From the NCBI GenBank assembly GCA_021442155.1, contig CM038222.1, positions 58,254,266 to 58,318,265 of the forward strand: 64,000 bases of DNA, read 5' to 3'. Below the pieces are notes generated by a model that was given only the letters and a program-made list of their open reading frames with translations, had not been told where the DNA came from and searched no databases. Of the stretch, positions 1 to 12,810 are shown piece by piece. The translations under genes and the position numbers were made by a program. Source of the stretch: Cymbidium sinense. Taxonomy: Eukaryota > Streptophyta > Magnoliopsida > Asparagales > Orchidaceae. The stretch's first letter is position 1. Each line of letters begins with the position of its first letter.

Positions 1-702
1 TGCCTCATTGTCTATGGCATCTACCAGGCGAGCATTGTAGCCTTCTTTTGCATGAAAATTGATAGAAACTATGCGAAGATAATTCTATTTGTAAACTCAA
101 TTCTCCAAGATTTTTTTGGTATTTCATAACTAACAAGCATAACATTACTAATACATATAGTTAATCAACAATTCTTTTCTTAATAAGAAAAAGGCAAGAG
201 GCACAATGCACATACAGCTATAAGAGTTGATCAATGATTGATGGTTAATGAATTGCTGCTAAACTACTTGCAGGATGTGTCTCCAAGTAAACTTTACAAT
301 TATTTGCAATAAGTAATTAAATATTGAAACAACTCCTCAAAATAGTGATACGAAGAAAGCTAGTTTATTTCGGATTGTTTCATTATCTCACAAAGAGAAG
401 ATAAAATGAGATTTTTCTAATTATCATAAGTTTTTATCAAAGGATTTCAAAACACACCCAAGCAACCCAATCAACGAAAACTAACATGAGTTTGCTATAA
501 AGCTTCGGTGGTGGTAAGTCACATAGACACTAATGGGCATGTTGATGTCTTTTTAAGTCCTATATAGAAACAAATACAATACAATCTGTAAGGCCAAATG
601 GTAGAACAACCCTAGGTTTTAATTACAATAATGTTTCAGGAGATACTTCAAAAATGGAACGCATTTGCGAATTGCGCAGACTCCACTTAAGAAACAACCA
701 AT
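1..702. other. Flank of the LTR complex, no gene seen
   Basis: AT-rich DNA up to the first LTR boundary. I see no convincing exon. The first 40 bases read on the minus strand contain a short open stretch (VDAID) that shares a 17-base match with 47050-47070, so it is more likely repeat-derived than a gene. If the 23-kb complex to the right inserted as one unit, this stretch is the left-hand part of the same locus as 24156 onward and could belong to an intron of the BASS gene. That is inference only. Confidence 0.4.
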
Positions 703-2869
703 TGTGGGCTCCGAAAATTCGCCACCGACCTCTCGATAAATATTGAATTGAAGAGAGTGATTTAAGCGTCGATGTAATTTTTAGAAGGCAAATGGAATAG
801 TAGATAAGACACTACAAGAGATTTTGCTCATTTGGTGAGGATTTTAGATATGGTTCCAAATTTCCTATAGGTGTGAGCCTTAGTTAATTATCCTCAATCT
901 GAGAGATAATTTTGATTAAAAGTCGTTAGGTAAACAATACGTGGCGTATAATACGCATATGGAGTTTTAGAATTTAAGATTATGAAATTCATCATTTAAA
1001 CCGGATGGTTGGAGGAATGATCGTCAATCTAGATCATGGTTACGTCATCCAGTGGTAATTCGCTCTAATCGAGGTAGTCGACCCGACAAGAATCTTTATT
1101 AGTAACACATGGGTTCGTCGTCAAATCTTGTAGGCGCGGGGTGGTGTTTCTAAGGAGCAGACTTAAGTCTCCGAGAGGATTTTTTCTATCACACACATGA
1201 TTCACAACTCAAAGGGCAAAGTCATTGGAGAAACATACGGCTGATCGTGATCGTAATATAATGAAACTTGGAATTAGAGGACTCACATCATTAATGCGTT
1301 GGCCGCATTAGAGGACATCCGTCACTGGCGTGAGATTTATTGAGAGTGAACATAGCATAACACTCGATTTGACATTGACTTCTTTGTGAGTTAGAGTTTT
1401 CTTAATTTGTCACATCCGACAAACAATTGTGGAAGGTAGATAGATTGAGTTTTGCTTTAAGCTTTTAATGATTGAATTTCATTTAAACAGTTTTTAGATT
1501 GACACTTTGATTTGAGATTAGAATTGTATTTTGATGAAAGTATTCCCTCTGATTGAAATCACCATTCAACACAACCATCATCAGGGTAGTTAATTGATTG
1601 ACTCGAATATACTTCAGAACTTTAAATCCCGTTGATTCTGTTTAGCTCTAGGATCGGATCTACATCGCGTAGAATTAACTTAGATATTTTCTTAAGTTGA
1701 AATTTTATAATGAATTTTTTGGGTTTTGTTAACCGGACGATTAAAGCGTAGAAGCAACCCTCGTAGATCCTCGACACTTGAATTTAAGCATTGTGTGTCG
1801 GGCCATGCGGTGTATTTAATAATGCCTTAATCAACGCCTTTTGTTCGTTTGTACGATGTGTTGCGAATCCGGTGGCATTAGAAGGTGTTATAAATTGGTC
1901 TAACATCTTATTAGATTATTCGGATTAATATTTAATTCCAAGTTGATTAGTCTTTGAATATTCAATAATTTTCACATATGACAATTATCAAATTCATCAT
2001 CAACTATACTCAATTTCTTCTTGATCTAATTCGAGTATATTAATAGGGCGACGAATACACTTCAAACATTTTTCAAGGATTAGGTAAACATGCTTATCTC
2101 ATACAATCTCATGAAAAGTCTCTGATGAATTCTTTAATTTTCTTCAATTTATTTGAATATATTAGAAGAGTGTATCTTAATTCCAAAAGGTTCTCTTATG
2201 CTTTGATATGATGTTCAATCAAGATTCTTATTTCTTTTGACATCATCTACTTTTCAATTGTTCAATTGGTTTTATGAGTTTGCTATCAGCCTCTCTAGGT
2301 TTTTATTAAAGCTTGTTTAGTTTTGTGAAGTTTGAAGAAAAGAAAACCCGTTCATTCAATAGTTATGTAAATAATTAATAATTATTTCATAAGAACATGT
2401 CTTCCTTCAATGTCCACGAAAGCTTTATTCAATTCTTGGTATGAATCTTAGTGTGTTATAGTTATGATTAGTTTCTTCAAGTAATTCTTAATTCTTAAAA
2501 TGACAGCATTATTAAATCCTTTATGAATATCATTCCAAGTTTGGTTTGTTTTTGCATATTAATTTTAATTTTGGGACTTTGCACTTTCATATTGTTTCAT
2601 TGTTTATGTGTTTTCTCTTTTTAATGAATTTTGATTCTTTTCCCTTTTTTTCTAAATCCAAAATTGACAAAATTTGAGCATTTTGGGGGAGACATCTAAC
2701 ATATGTTCTTACTGCACGCAATATGTAGCGGTGTCTTCATGACAATAGATTTTTTTATCGTCATAATGAGCGTAGATATTGCAAAGCATAAACACAATAT
2801 ATATATATTCCCATTGATCACATATGTTCAGACTTATTTTTATGCGCGATTGCAATAATCGGCAAGGAG

Positions 2870-3740
2870 GAGAGAGATGACGAAAGAAGATCCCAATGAT
2901 GTTCCTTTATTAAGGGAAAGGTGAAGGAGATCTGAAAGCAGAGAAAGCGCTTTATGTTATCTCCGGTTGCAAAAAAATTAGAAGTAATTCAATGATTGTG
3001 CGGATTAGAGGAAGCGAAGAGGTACCGAACCCACTAATAAGAGTTACCTCTATCTGAAAAAGTGAATCAAAGGAAGAGTTCGTTGTGTGCTTGCAGCTTC
3101 GAGAAATGAGAGAAGGAGGAATTTAGGCCAAGTGAAATGAGGGAATTTGAAAGGGGATTTTTGGATTGAAAAAATGAGGGAATTTTCGGATTGAGGAACT
3201 GATGGAAAATTAGGAAAAGATGAAGGAAGAAATGAGAGAAAATCAGGGAATTTTCGGATTAAGGAAATGAGGGAATTTGAAAGGGGATTTTTGGTTTTAG
3301 TTTTGAGAGGAAAAGAAGGGGAAGGAAGGAGAAGAAAGGGAAGAGGAAGAACAATGGAAGAAGGAGGAAACCTACCTTGCTTGTGGTTGGAGAGGAGAGA
3401 AAAACGAGAAGGAGGTCGCTTGCGATTTGGGCTCGAGGGAAATGGAGAAAACTGAAGAGAAAGCTAGGGCTCAGTTCGGTTTAAAGGGGAGAAGCTTTTT
3501 GTGACTTGCAGTTGAGAAGAAGAAGAAGGGAAGAAGAGGGAACAGTTGGAGCGTGGAGCGCACGTGAAGGAGAGGCCGAGCGGGAGTGGTTGTGCGTTCG
3601 AACTGTGCGTGAAGGAGGAGGCCGTTCGGTTGAGCTTCCGTGCGATCGCGTGAGGGAGAGGGACGAGCGGGCTCTCGTGCGTGAAGAGGAGGGATTAGGG
3701 CCGAACCAGGTCGGGTCGTCTGCGTGAAGGATTAGGGCCT
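2870..3740. repeat. Purine-rich domain of LTR copy 1 with internal repeats
   Basis: The plus strand is strongly G+A rich. It contains the phrase GAGGGAATTTGAAAGGGG twice (near 3138 and 3269), about 132 bp apart, with further variants of GAGGGAATTTTCGGATTGAGG between them. The same block occurs in copy 2 (22680-23330). Copy 3 (about 7970-9040) and the solo LTR (56800-57180) have a purine-rich block in the same place. Base composition leaves open frames on both strands, which are compositional artefacts. Confidence 0.7.
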
Positions 3741-3879
3741 GGCGAGTGGTTTTAGGGATTTATGTTAGATTTAGGTTAGTTAGGATTAAATTAAGACTTT
3801 GAATAATATTTTTTATTGCTTAATCGGTTTTAACATGAACTTTACGCCAACCTCAATATAGAGTTGATATATATGTTGA

Positions 3880-4480
3880 TTGAGTTATGTTAGAACCGCA
3901 ATTGATGTTTCTCGGAGTCAAATTGGTCGATTCTCAAAATCGTGTTCATTTCTCGACTTTTCGCCTCTCGCTAAGTGTGAGCGATGCTACGATAGATTTG
4001 ATGTTTTGAAACTAATCAATTTCGCGGCGAGTCGTTGGTTTGCGTCGGCGCTCGACCTGCGCGCAGTCGTTGGCACTGATCGTCGGTTGATCATCGAGTT
4101 ATCAATATTTATATTACGGCAGTTTGATATTACGAACGATGGCGAAAGTTCGTCGAGTCATTTGGTGATTTTGGCGATGTCGATGTATTTGGTCGATTTG
4201 CGTCGCGCTTTGATCATTCGGCATTTTGCATTCGGCCGGGTGGCATAGCGTCTCATTTGATAGTTTTGACATTTCAAAGTTAACGACGCTCAATTTATGA
4301 GCGGAGGTCGTTTGGGCATCGTCAACTTCTTTTTTGATATGCGCGTCGGCGTTGATAGTTTAATCGCTTGATTATACAAAATTTATATTTTGACCAATTT
4401 CGATATTACGAATCTGATCGAGTTCGTTCGATTGGAGATCGTTTACTATTTTCTGGCGTCAGGTGCATTTTGAGCGTTTG
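3880..4480. repeat. CpG-rich terminal repeat domain of LTR copy 1
   Basis: This stretch is much richer in CpG than the surrounding LTR. It contains reiterated boxes of the type ATCAATTTCG followed by an AACGGAGGTCGTTTGG-like word. Equivalent boxes lie at 9297 and 9540 in copy 3, 23640 and 23910 in copy 2, and 57380 and 57537 in the solo LTR. In the minus orientation of the element it lies at the start of the LTR, i.e. U3. A role in transcription is possible but not shown. Confidence 0.6.
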
Positions 4481-4555
4481 TGCTGTATTACAGAAGTCCG
4501 TTAAATTCGACTTTTGGGCTTGACTCAACTTATGACACATATATGGAGGTCAACA

Positions 4556-5639
4556 AATTCCCCAATAAATTTGATTCGCGCATGGAGCGAGTCGCATTTG
4601 TTGAAAATTGGTTGACCCTTTGGGCTGGCCACAGAACGTAGATCACTTCAACTTTAATTGGAATAGTTTACGGAGCTTTGATAGGATTTTTCATTAATAT
4701 GATGCCTTATTTTGGACATGCTAAATAACGGGATTCATCGATTTGCCAGAATCGACTTGTCGGATAGATAAGAGTTATTACACCATATACTCTCTGTTTC
4801 AATGACTTTGCTGAATATCTCTTTCTTTTATGTCATTGCAGGTTTGAGTTTCCTCCAACCCTAGTTTCGTGCTTGGTTGGGTTTGATGGAAGAATTTGTC
4901 TACTTGTTTTAAGATTTAGAATTCCTTCTGTCCTAGCTTTAAGCTTAGCGGACTTGATGAATGATTGACCTAATTTGTCCATATTGACTTGTCAGGAAGT
5001 GTATGTACGCCCTGAATCATGTACTTGCTACTTTGACGGATTCGTTGAAAGGTGCATACAAATGACCTAGCCTTCCGGCTTATATTAGGTCTATAATGTC
5101 GAGTTATCTATGATGTGTGCTTTTAAAAATAACTACAAGATTCTTTAGTTCGATGCTTTGTATGAACTATGAAATTGCTCCCTCGGTCCTGTGTTTTCTG
5201 CTTTAACGGACTTGATGAGGAGATTGACTTTGATCTGTGCTTTGAGCTTAATCAGATTACTTGAGAATATATTGAAATATCACCCTGCAGACAATATAAA
5301 GATTGACTTGAGATAGTTCTGAATTGAGAGTTTCCTTAGATTGTCTTGATCTATCGATCAAGTAGAAAAATCTCTTGGATTCTAGCGGCTTGTAGTTACT
5401 AAACTGGATTTGGTTTGAGATTGAACAATTATTATCATTGGACTGACGAGCAAGAGTTCTTTCACTACGACTTTTTATTACGGTTTGTTGAGTGAAGAAA
5501 GCGTCAGCAACTCGGTCATGGTCACATTTGGGCTTGTTGAGTTCGACATTTAGAACCTACTCGAGTTTTCGACTTAAGTTGTGATGGGTTGGTGGTTCTG
5601 TCATCATTGAATGAATGAGCTCTTTCAGCGTAATGCTTT
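4556..5639 (-). other. Remnant of retroelement internal region between two LTRs
   Basis: A 1.08-kb spacer between LTR copy 1 and copy 3. No protein domain is recognisable. It holds degenerate repeats built on GCGGACTTGATGA (near 4948) and ACGGACTTGATGAGG (near 5205), about 260 bp apart. By position it would be the 3' internal region of an element whose 3' LTR is copy 1 and whose remaining body was deleted by recombination with copy 3. Confidence 0.5.
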
Positions 5640-8600
5640 TGTGGCGAAAACCATCGATATCCGACAATATGAATGAAATTGATTTAAGAATATTAGGTGT
5701 AATTTTCAATGGAATAGTCGATAAGACACTTGCGAGATTTTTGTCCTCATTCGGTGAGGACTTTAGATCTCGATTCCGGGTTTCTATAGCCCATATAGTT
5801 AATTACCTCTCAATTAGAGAACTTTGATTAAAATTTGATGTTAGATCACTAAATCATAGCGTATAGTAGCAGTATATGAAGTTTTAGAATATAAGATTAT
5901 AAAATTCATCATTTCAACAAGATGGTTGGGGAATGACGAATGCACCGATCAAGCATCCCATTGGTTCCGCCATCCCGCTATCGTTATTCCCAATCTACTT
6001 AGTTATAATGAATCTAACTCAAAAAGATCCTTATCATCAACATATGTTATGTCGCCCAAGAAATCAAATGTAAGCAGGTGGTTTAGCATATTTCCTACCG
6101 AATGAGAGTTGTTTGTTCTATCAAGTATATCCTATGATTCACAACTCGTAGCTATTGTAAATTTACGACTATGGTCATGATCATAATATAATTGCATCAC
6201 AAACCACCCAATCGGGAGACTTCGAACGCATCATTCATGGAGCTCTACCTGCTTAAGCTCATCCGTAAGACATAACCACGCCCCACAAGCAAGACATGAT
6301 CGAAGGAACATGAGAACACTGATTGACAGCTCCTCAGCTGAAGTTTTCGATTTTTCACCCGACAAAACAATCAAGCGGTGGATATCTTTTAAAGTTTTAA
6401 CGAAGTTTTATTTAAATAGATCGATTTAATGAAGATTTGATTTGAAAATTGAATTAATAAAGAGTTTGATCTCAAATTTTGCTTTAAGTACTAATGAGAT
6501 AGATTCCATCGTCATCCGACAGAATCAAATTTCGATATTTTACCGAAGTTAAAATTTTATAATGTATTTTAACCCTAACAATCCAAGACTAAACCGCAAT
6601 AACCGCAACATCCTCAGACATTTGAATCTAAACATTCAAAGATAGGCCGATCCACGCGGTGTATTTAAGACTTTATGTAATGTTATTTCAATTATGAGAT
6701 TGAATTTTCATTTAATTCCAACTTACTAAAACTTTTTTGCATTAAAATTTGCATTTGAAATCTCTATGTCCGATTCATATGTTTATACTTTAATTTCACC
6801 TAATTAGTGATTTCGTTGATTTTGAAAATCATAATTTAGAATAAAGTTTAATTTGACAGGAAAGTTCCTTCATTCGCAACATTTGGGCTAGTTGTTATCT
6901 CGCTTATAAGAATGCAGATCTGACAATCATTTGAAAGTTTGTATGAGCTTTGAATAAGAATATATCCATTTAAGATATGTGTAATGAATTTATTTTCATT
7001 CAAGCATTTACATGTATTTTGAAATATTTGACCCAAATGAGTGATCGCCATACATTTTCATGCAAATAGATTCATACAAGTTTATATGTCAGTCACCCAA
7101 AGAAAGCTTCTTCTCTAATTTTATCATTTAAGGACTTTTCACATTTTCTACAACAAGAGTTGTTAGACCTAATTTAGATTCATTCTTAACTTCATATCAA
7201 ATTCCTTATTTATTTAAAAATTAGATTTCAAATTTATTGCAAATTTGTTATGAGTTTAGTATTAACTTCCTTAAGTTTCACTTGCATTTGTTTTTATATC
7301 ATTTACATCATTTACTTGAAAAGAAAACTTCATAATTTTTAAGGATTTTGAAGAAAGGAAGGGAATTTGTTTGCATTTAAAGTAAGTATTTTACTTTATA
7401 TATATATATATATATAGTTTCCCTTTAAGTATTCTTCATTTATTTTTTTCCTTTAATTTAATGTCTATTTATTATGCATTTTTTTATTTGATTTAAGTTT
7501 AAATGATTTCCATTTAAGTTTGCTTAAGTTTCAAATTCAATCAAAATCGTATAATTTAGCCCGACATCATCCTCAGAGGAGATCGAGAGTATTTTGACTT
7601 TCTGATGCCTAATGAGCGAAGAGTTGTGACAGCATTACACCAATCGTATCTCCACGTCAATGAGCATGACGAGACCTTTAAACCTGAAAGAAAACAAATG
7701 TAGGACAATATATTCATTTCTCTTTTTTTTTCTAAGTTTTAAAATTTGATAAAATTTCGACAACATTTTGGGAGACATCTACGGATGTTGCTTACTGACG
7801 CCTCTAATGAAGCGGCGCTCAGCGATACCGCATAGATCATCTCTCGCGACTAACGAAGGCGGCTTCAAACCTGCAAAGAAACACAAATATATATATCCAC
7901 ATCACACATTGATCCCACATGTTCTGACTCGTTTCTGCTGTGCATTGCAATGTTCGGTAAAGAGGTGAAATTGGTGATGCCGGAATCCAAGAGAGGAACC
8001 CTCATAATCATTATGATGTTCCTCTCCGATTACGGCGAAGGTAAAGGTCGGTGGAAAGGGGCAATGCCGGAAACCAGATAGAGCCCTAAACGATGTTCTT
8101 CGCTTAAAATAGAATTGGAAATGGCGGTGGAAAGGAGCGATGCCGGAAACCAGGAGGGAGCCCGCCTAATGACGTTGTTACTCTCCGATTGCTGCGGCGA
8201 AACTGAATTGGAAATGGCGGTGGAAAGGGGCGATGCCAAAAAAACAGAGAGGAGCCCGCTTAACGACGGTGTCCTCGAGCTCTGTTGCGGCAAAAAGAAA
8301 ATTTTAGATTTCGGTTTTGCAATTGAGAGGGAAAGAGAGGAAGTAGCCTTTTTCGTTTATTGAATAATAAGGACTTGTAATGGATTTCCTCTACTGTACT
8401 GGAAGCCTTCGTTGGAGAGTCTGTGTTATTGTGCTCGTTAAGTGAGGGAGAGCTTTCATCGGAATATTGAGCTGTAAGATCGAAATAGGACTAAGCTGGT
8501 GATCGTCCGAGTGATCTGAGAAGCAAGAAAAGACACTGGACTTTCCATTATCATTACAACTGCTCCTGCCATACTTAAGCTTGGCCAATACACACTTGAG

Positions 8601-9813
8601 GAAACCTGCGGCTCTACTGCTCCTCATGCCTCCATGTTTGCTGTCGCATTTGGAGGAGGAAAGGCTCTTGCGGATCCTTGTCCTTTCGGTTGAGGGAATC
8701 AGACGGCAAAAAAAAAAAAATTCCAGGTGAACGGGAAGTGAAAAGGGAGGGAAGAAGTGAGCTTACGGCAATTGAGAGGGGATTCCCCTGTTCGGCCTCG
8801 GCTTGGGACGAACGAAATGAAGGATCGAAGGGACAGGGGAGCAACTTCTTCGGTTTTCGGTTTTCACCAGGGAAGTGGGAGGAAGCCGAAGCGAGAGTAG
8901 TTGGGGAGAATCCGAGCGTCTTGTGTGAGAACGGTTGAAGGAGGGGGAACCGTTTCGTGCGCGAAGGGGAGGCCTAACCGTGCGATCGAAGGAGGCGAGC
9001 TCGAGTTTTCTGCGTGAAGAAGGATAGGGTCGGCCGGTTCACTTAGGGCTAGGATTAGATTTAGGTTATTAAATTGATTTTTTTATTGCTTAATCGACTT
9101 TAATGTGAATTTTACGCCGACTTCAACATATGGTTGATATATATGTTGATTCAAGATTATTTCGTTGCTCAATACAACCGGGCTAACGAGCGTTGATTCG
9201 TTTGGTGATTAACCAGTCTTCAAAGCGCCGCTAATTTCCATTTGATTTGGCGCCGATTGTCCAATTGAGCGATAGCCTATACGATGATTTGACGCTAACA
9301 ACGCAATCAATTTCGAACGGAGGCCGTTTCCTCGTGCCTCGACCTCGACATGGGCGACGACTCGACGCTGATTGGCAATATTTATATTCCACCGCTTCGA
9401 TGTTCCGACGCGACCGTCATGACGGAGGTCATTTGAAATGATTTTGACGACGTCCCAGATGTTTCGATTCGCCGTTACTTCCAATCATTCGACATTTGCA
9501 GCGCCTCAATTCGCCAATTGATAGTTTATGTTTCAAAGCTAACAACGCGATCAATTTCATGAACGGAGGTCGTTCGGACATCGTCGCAGCTTCCCAACTC
9601 CGATATGCGCATCGATATCGATAGATCTCTTGCTTGATCCTCGACAGCAAAGATTTATATTGATCAATTTCGACGTTAACGCGCGATGCCGTTGCCGATT
9701 GGAGGTAATTTCGACCATTTTCTTGACATCTAGCATTTTGTCGATTTATAATCGACTTTCAAAGTCCGTCGAATTTGACTTGTAGCGACTTATGACATAT
9801 ATGGAGGTCAACA
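5640..9813 (-). repeat. Long LTR, copy 3 (4.17 kb)
   Basis: It starts TGTGGCGAAAACC at 5640 and ends GGAGGTCAACA at 9813. It follows the same block order as copies 1 and 2: terminal CGCC box, AT-rich middle, purine-rich part at 7970-9040, CpG-rich boxes at 9230-9780. It is the 3' LTR of the minus-strand coding region 9814-20257. The adjacent minus-strand purine run AAGAAAAGG at 9814-9822 directly precedes TGTTGACC, as a polypurine tract should. A (TA)n tract lies near 7400. Confidence 0.85.
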
Positions 9814-9825
9814 CCTTTTCTTATG
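9814..9825 (-). other. Candidate polypurine tract
   Basis: Read on the minus strand, CATAAGAAAAGG abuts the TGTTGACC start of the 3' LTR. A purine run here is the normal plus-strand priming site of LTR retrotransposons. Called by position and composition only. Confidence 0.45.
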
Positions 9826-10545
9826 GCTGCTGAGTGAGGAAGAATTCTACCACATTGACTTGAGTTTGACTTTAATCCACCCGCTCCACTTCAAGATATG
9901 AGGTTGATATTTTTATTTCAACTTGATCAAGCTTCCAAGATTGAGAGTTCTTTTGACTTGATCTCCGACATTTGACGAATCTAGGAGAAAATTTTTCTTG
10001 ACATTTATGACTATCTTTTCATGCATAAAAATAGATTCTTTTTGTTCGTATAAGAACCTACAACTTAACAGTAACAATTATGGGTATATTCAGGAATTTC
10101 AGCGTAAAGCTCGATCTCAACCTGAATCAGAATGTATTCGAGGATCTCGTCTTATGGCATGACGTCAACTCACATAAACTTGACATAAACTAAAAATGCC
10201 CTTGTCTTGCAGGGAAAATTCTAAAGCGCATTTAAAAGAACTTTCAAGATAAAATTACGCAAATACATTAATATTTGAGTTGATATGCTCTTAAGAGGGT
10301 TTTAACATGTAACATTGATTTCATCTATGTATAGAAATCTAAAAATGCCCCTTGTGTAATAGTGAAATTTTCACGAAATTTTTTTTCATTTTCAGTAAGT
10401 ATATTTATTTAGGGATCTCTGCAAAACATGATAACCAAATAGATATATAAAAAATGCCCTCGTCTGGGGATTTTATTGTACATCGAGAATGTATTTATGT
10501 ATAATACTTTTTCGTAACGACTATCGATTTGCATGGCTTTTCACC
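9826..10545 (-). other. 3' untranslated internal region of the Tat element
   Basis: No protein domain is seen between the integrase remnant and the 3' LTR. Three near-identical phrases of the form AAAATGCCC(C)TTGTCT or AAAATGCCCTCGTCT occur at about 10190, 10342 and 10450, spaced roughly 110-150 bp, so this is a degenerate short-period repeat. Confidence 0.45.
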
Positions 10546-11335
10546 TTAAGTCAACGATCGATACCCCTTCTTCGATATACTTTTTAATGATAAAGGGTCC
10601 TTCCAGTTAGGCTCAAATTTATTACCAAATTTTTGATTATGAATAATTGGTCTTCTCGGACTGACCAATTCTTTTGAATGTTTGAGGCCGCACCGTATGG
10701 TCAAAAGCCCTGGACATCTTTGCTCGATAAACCTCCAGATTTTAATGAACTTCAAATCTAACTTCATTAAGCGCGTCGAGTTCCTCCATTCTCAAACGAG
10801 CATTTTGATCTTCAGTTAGATTGTATTGATGGCTACTCGAAGTGAAGGCAACTCAACTTCGAGTAGAAGAACTGTTTCAATTCCAAATATTAATGAATAG
10901 TGAGTGTCTTTAATCTGCCTCAGGATCGACACATGCTTTTATTAGTTTAGTATGTCATTCTCTCTTGTTTTTAGTGAGGATCTTCTTGAGCAGCTTGACT
11001 AATGTCTTATTGAAGGCATCCGCCAAACCATTTGTTCTTGCCAATTTAATGTCGATCAACGAATCTATAAATCTTTATATTTTTGAAAGTTGTTATTATC
11101 GAAATTATTCGCTTACTAAATCTATAACACATTATGTGTTGATCACCGATCAACAAGAACTTCTTAAATGGAATAGCTTTTAGCCCTGAGAAATATAGCC
11201 GCTAGATGAAGCGGTGTCCAGAACGGGATCAATTGGTCTAATTACATCTATTCCAACATTCAAATGGTTAGATGCTATTATGTAGTGGAGATTGATGGAT
11301 TATATTTTCATATACTTGACATTCATGACATCTCT
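10546..11335 (-). pseudogene. Integrase C-terminal part, Ty3/gypsy Tat-like, decayed
   Basis: Minus-strand frames give the end of a gypsy pol polyprotein. 10546-10767 holds an FEPNWKDP motif, which corresponds to the conserved F.PNW.GP of the integrase C-terminus. 10965-11050 holds a TNGLADAFNKTLVKLLKK-like run, the conserved TNG.AE..NK..  region after the integrase core. 11140-11170 holds IPFKKFLL and 11180-11250 holds IDPVLD, the latter near the start of the catalytic core. Frames change several times and stops are present. The upstream part is separated by the LINE that begins at 11358. Confidence 0.7.
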
Positions 11336-11357
11336 AACATGATCATGATCTCACCAT

Positions 11358-12810
11358 ACAAACAACAACAACAAATAAGCCTTAATCCCACTAGTGGCTA
11401 CATGAATCCTTCGCCTCAAGGTCTATGTGTCAAATTCTCATTTAATTTAAGTATACTAAGATCATTTTTATACATCTTAACCCTTTTTTAGTTCTACCTT
11501 TCTTAATATAGGCAAATCTAATGCATTTACTCTCCTAATCGTCATCTGACGACGACGCTTTATGTGGCCAAACCATCTCGAATTCTCCCTAATCTTATCT
11601 ACCACGAGTTACTCCAACTTTTTCCGAACATACTCATTTTGCATTCTATCTCTCGGTAAAGCCACTCATCCTGAGCATCCTCATCTCTATAACACTTAAC
11701 TTAGTCTTATGTTTCTCTTTTATTCCAACATTCGCACCATAAGTTCGTGTCTTACCACCATCTTATAAAATTTTTTCTTAAGTTTAAGTGAAACTTTTCT
11801 ATCACATAATATGTCATATGCATTCCTCCACTTCAACCATCCAACTTGAATTCTACTAATAACATCTCCATCTATTTCACCATCATTTTGAACAATAGAG
11901 CCTAAATATCTCCGCCACTCTTATTAATGACTTGATCACCTCACAACACTACCACTAAAACTTCTACAACTAAACTTACACTCCATATATTCGCTTTAGA
12001 TCTACTTAAACTAAAACCTTTAGACTCTAAAGTTGACCTCCATAATTCAAGTTTCGTTGGACTCTCTCTAGTCTTATCAACAAGAAGAATGTCATCGAAA
12101 AGCATACACCAAGGTACATCTTCTTGTAAATGCCTCGTAAAAAACATTCATAACTAAAGTAAAAAGATAAGGGCTTAATGTTGATCCTTGATGTAATCCA
12201 ACCTAAATAGGAAAATATTTTATCAATCCTCCTTGTGTTTGGACACAAGTAATGCTAAGATTATACATATCCTTAATGACTTGAATATAACAATATTAAC
12301 TTTTCTGCTCTAACTCTCCAAAGAACATATCTTGAGACTTTATCATAAGTTTTCTAAATCAATAAATATCATATGTAGATCCTTCTTATTTTCTCTATGC
12401 TTCTCCATCAAGCCTCTTAATAAATGTATAACATCCATAATGATCTACATGAAACCAAACAGAGAAACTTCAGATCACATCGTAACCTATGCTCAATTAC
12501 TTCTCCCATAATTTTAATGTATGACACATTAACTTAATTCCTCATAATTTGCACACTCTTGTGCATCACCTTTATTCTTAAATATAAGAACCAACAAACT
12601 CTTTCTCCACTCATCCGACATCTTTTAGTCTTTAAAATAACAAAAAAGATTTGTAAGCCAAGAAATTCCTTGATCTCCTAAACATTTCCACACTTCTATT
12701 GGAATATTATCCTGCTTCATGCTTTTCCACATTTCATTTTCTTTAAAGCTTCTAACTTCTGTGATTTACTAATATGACGATAAAATGAAATTTCTATTTT
12801 TGTTTAGGGT
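11358..12810 (-). mobile_element. 5'-truncated RTE-type LINE inserted in the integrase
   Basis: The left edge has the AACAACAACAAC tail followed by a GCCTTAATCCCACTA-like phrase, the characteristic antisense 3' end of plant RTE LINEs. The body aligns closely with 48285-49720, including the reverse-transcriptase region around 12027-12147 (minus) with [13 protein letters not shown] and [14 protein letters not shown]. It stops resembling the longer copy at about 12800-12810, so it is 5'-truncated. It lies inside the Tat integrase and therefore inserted after the Tat element. Confidence 0.8.

Larger units (their letters stand above)
703..4555 (-). repeat. Long LTR, copy 1 (3.85 kb)
   Basis: This block aligns by eye along its length with 5640-9813 and 20258-24155. 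Landmarks shared with copy 2 include the terminal CCGAAAATTCGCCACCGAC block, the AATTGATTGACTC stretch near 1590, a purine-rich segment at 2870-3740 and a CpG-rich terminal part at 3880-4480. In plus orientation the ends are TGTGGG and GTCAACA. Right of it, at 4556-4566, is a minus-strand purine run (GGGGAATT) in the position of a polypurine tract, which fits a 3' LTR of a minus-strand element. Open frames within it (for example 3880-4248) differ between copies and are not taken as genes. Confidence 0.85.

Noticed and set aside
1..40. Minus-strand exon fragment containing VDAIDNEA
   Set aside because: Too short, no family, and it shares a 17-base word with repeat-like DNA at 47053.
3267..3727. 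Two consecutive open frames rich in G, R and E
   Set aside because: Same purine-rich LTR block in copy 1; not conserved in frame in copy 2.
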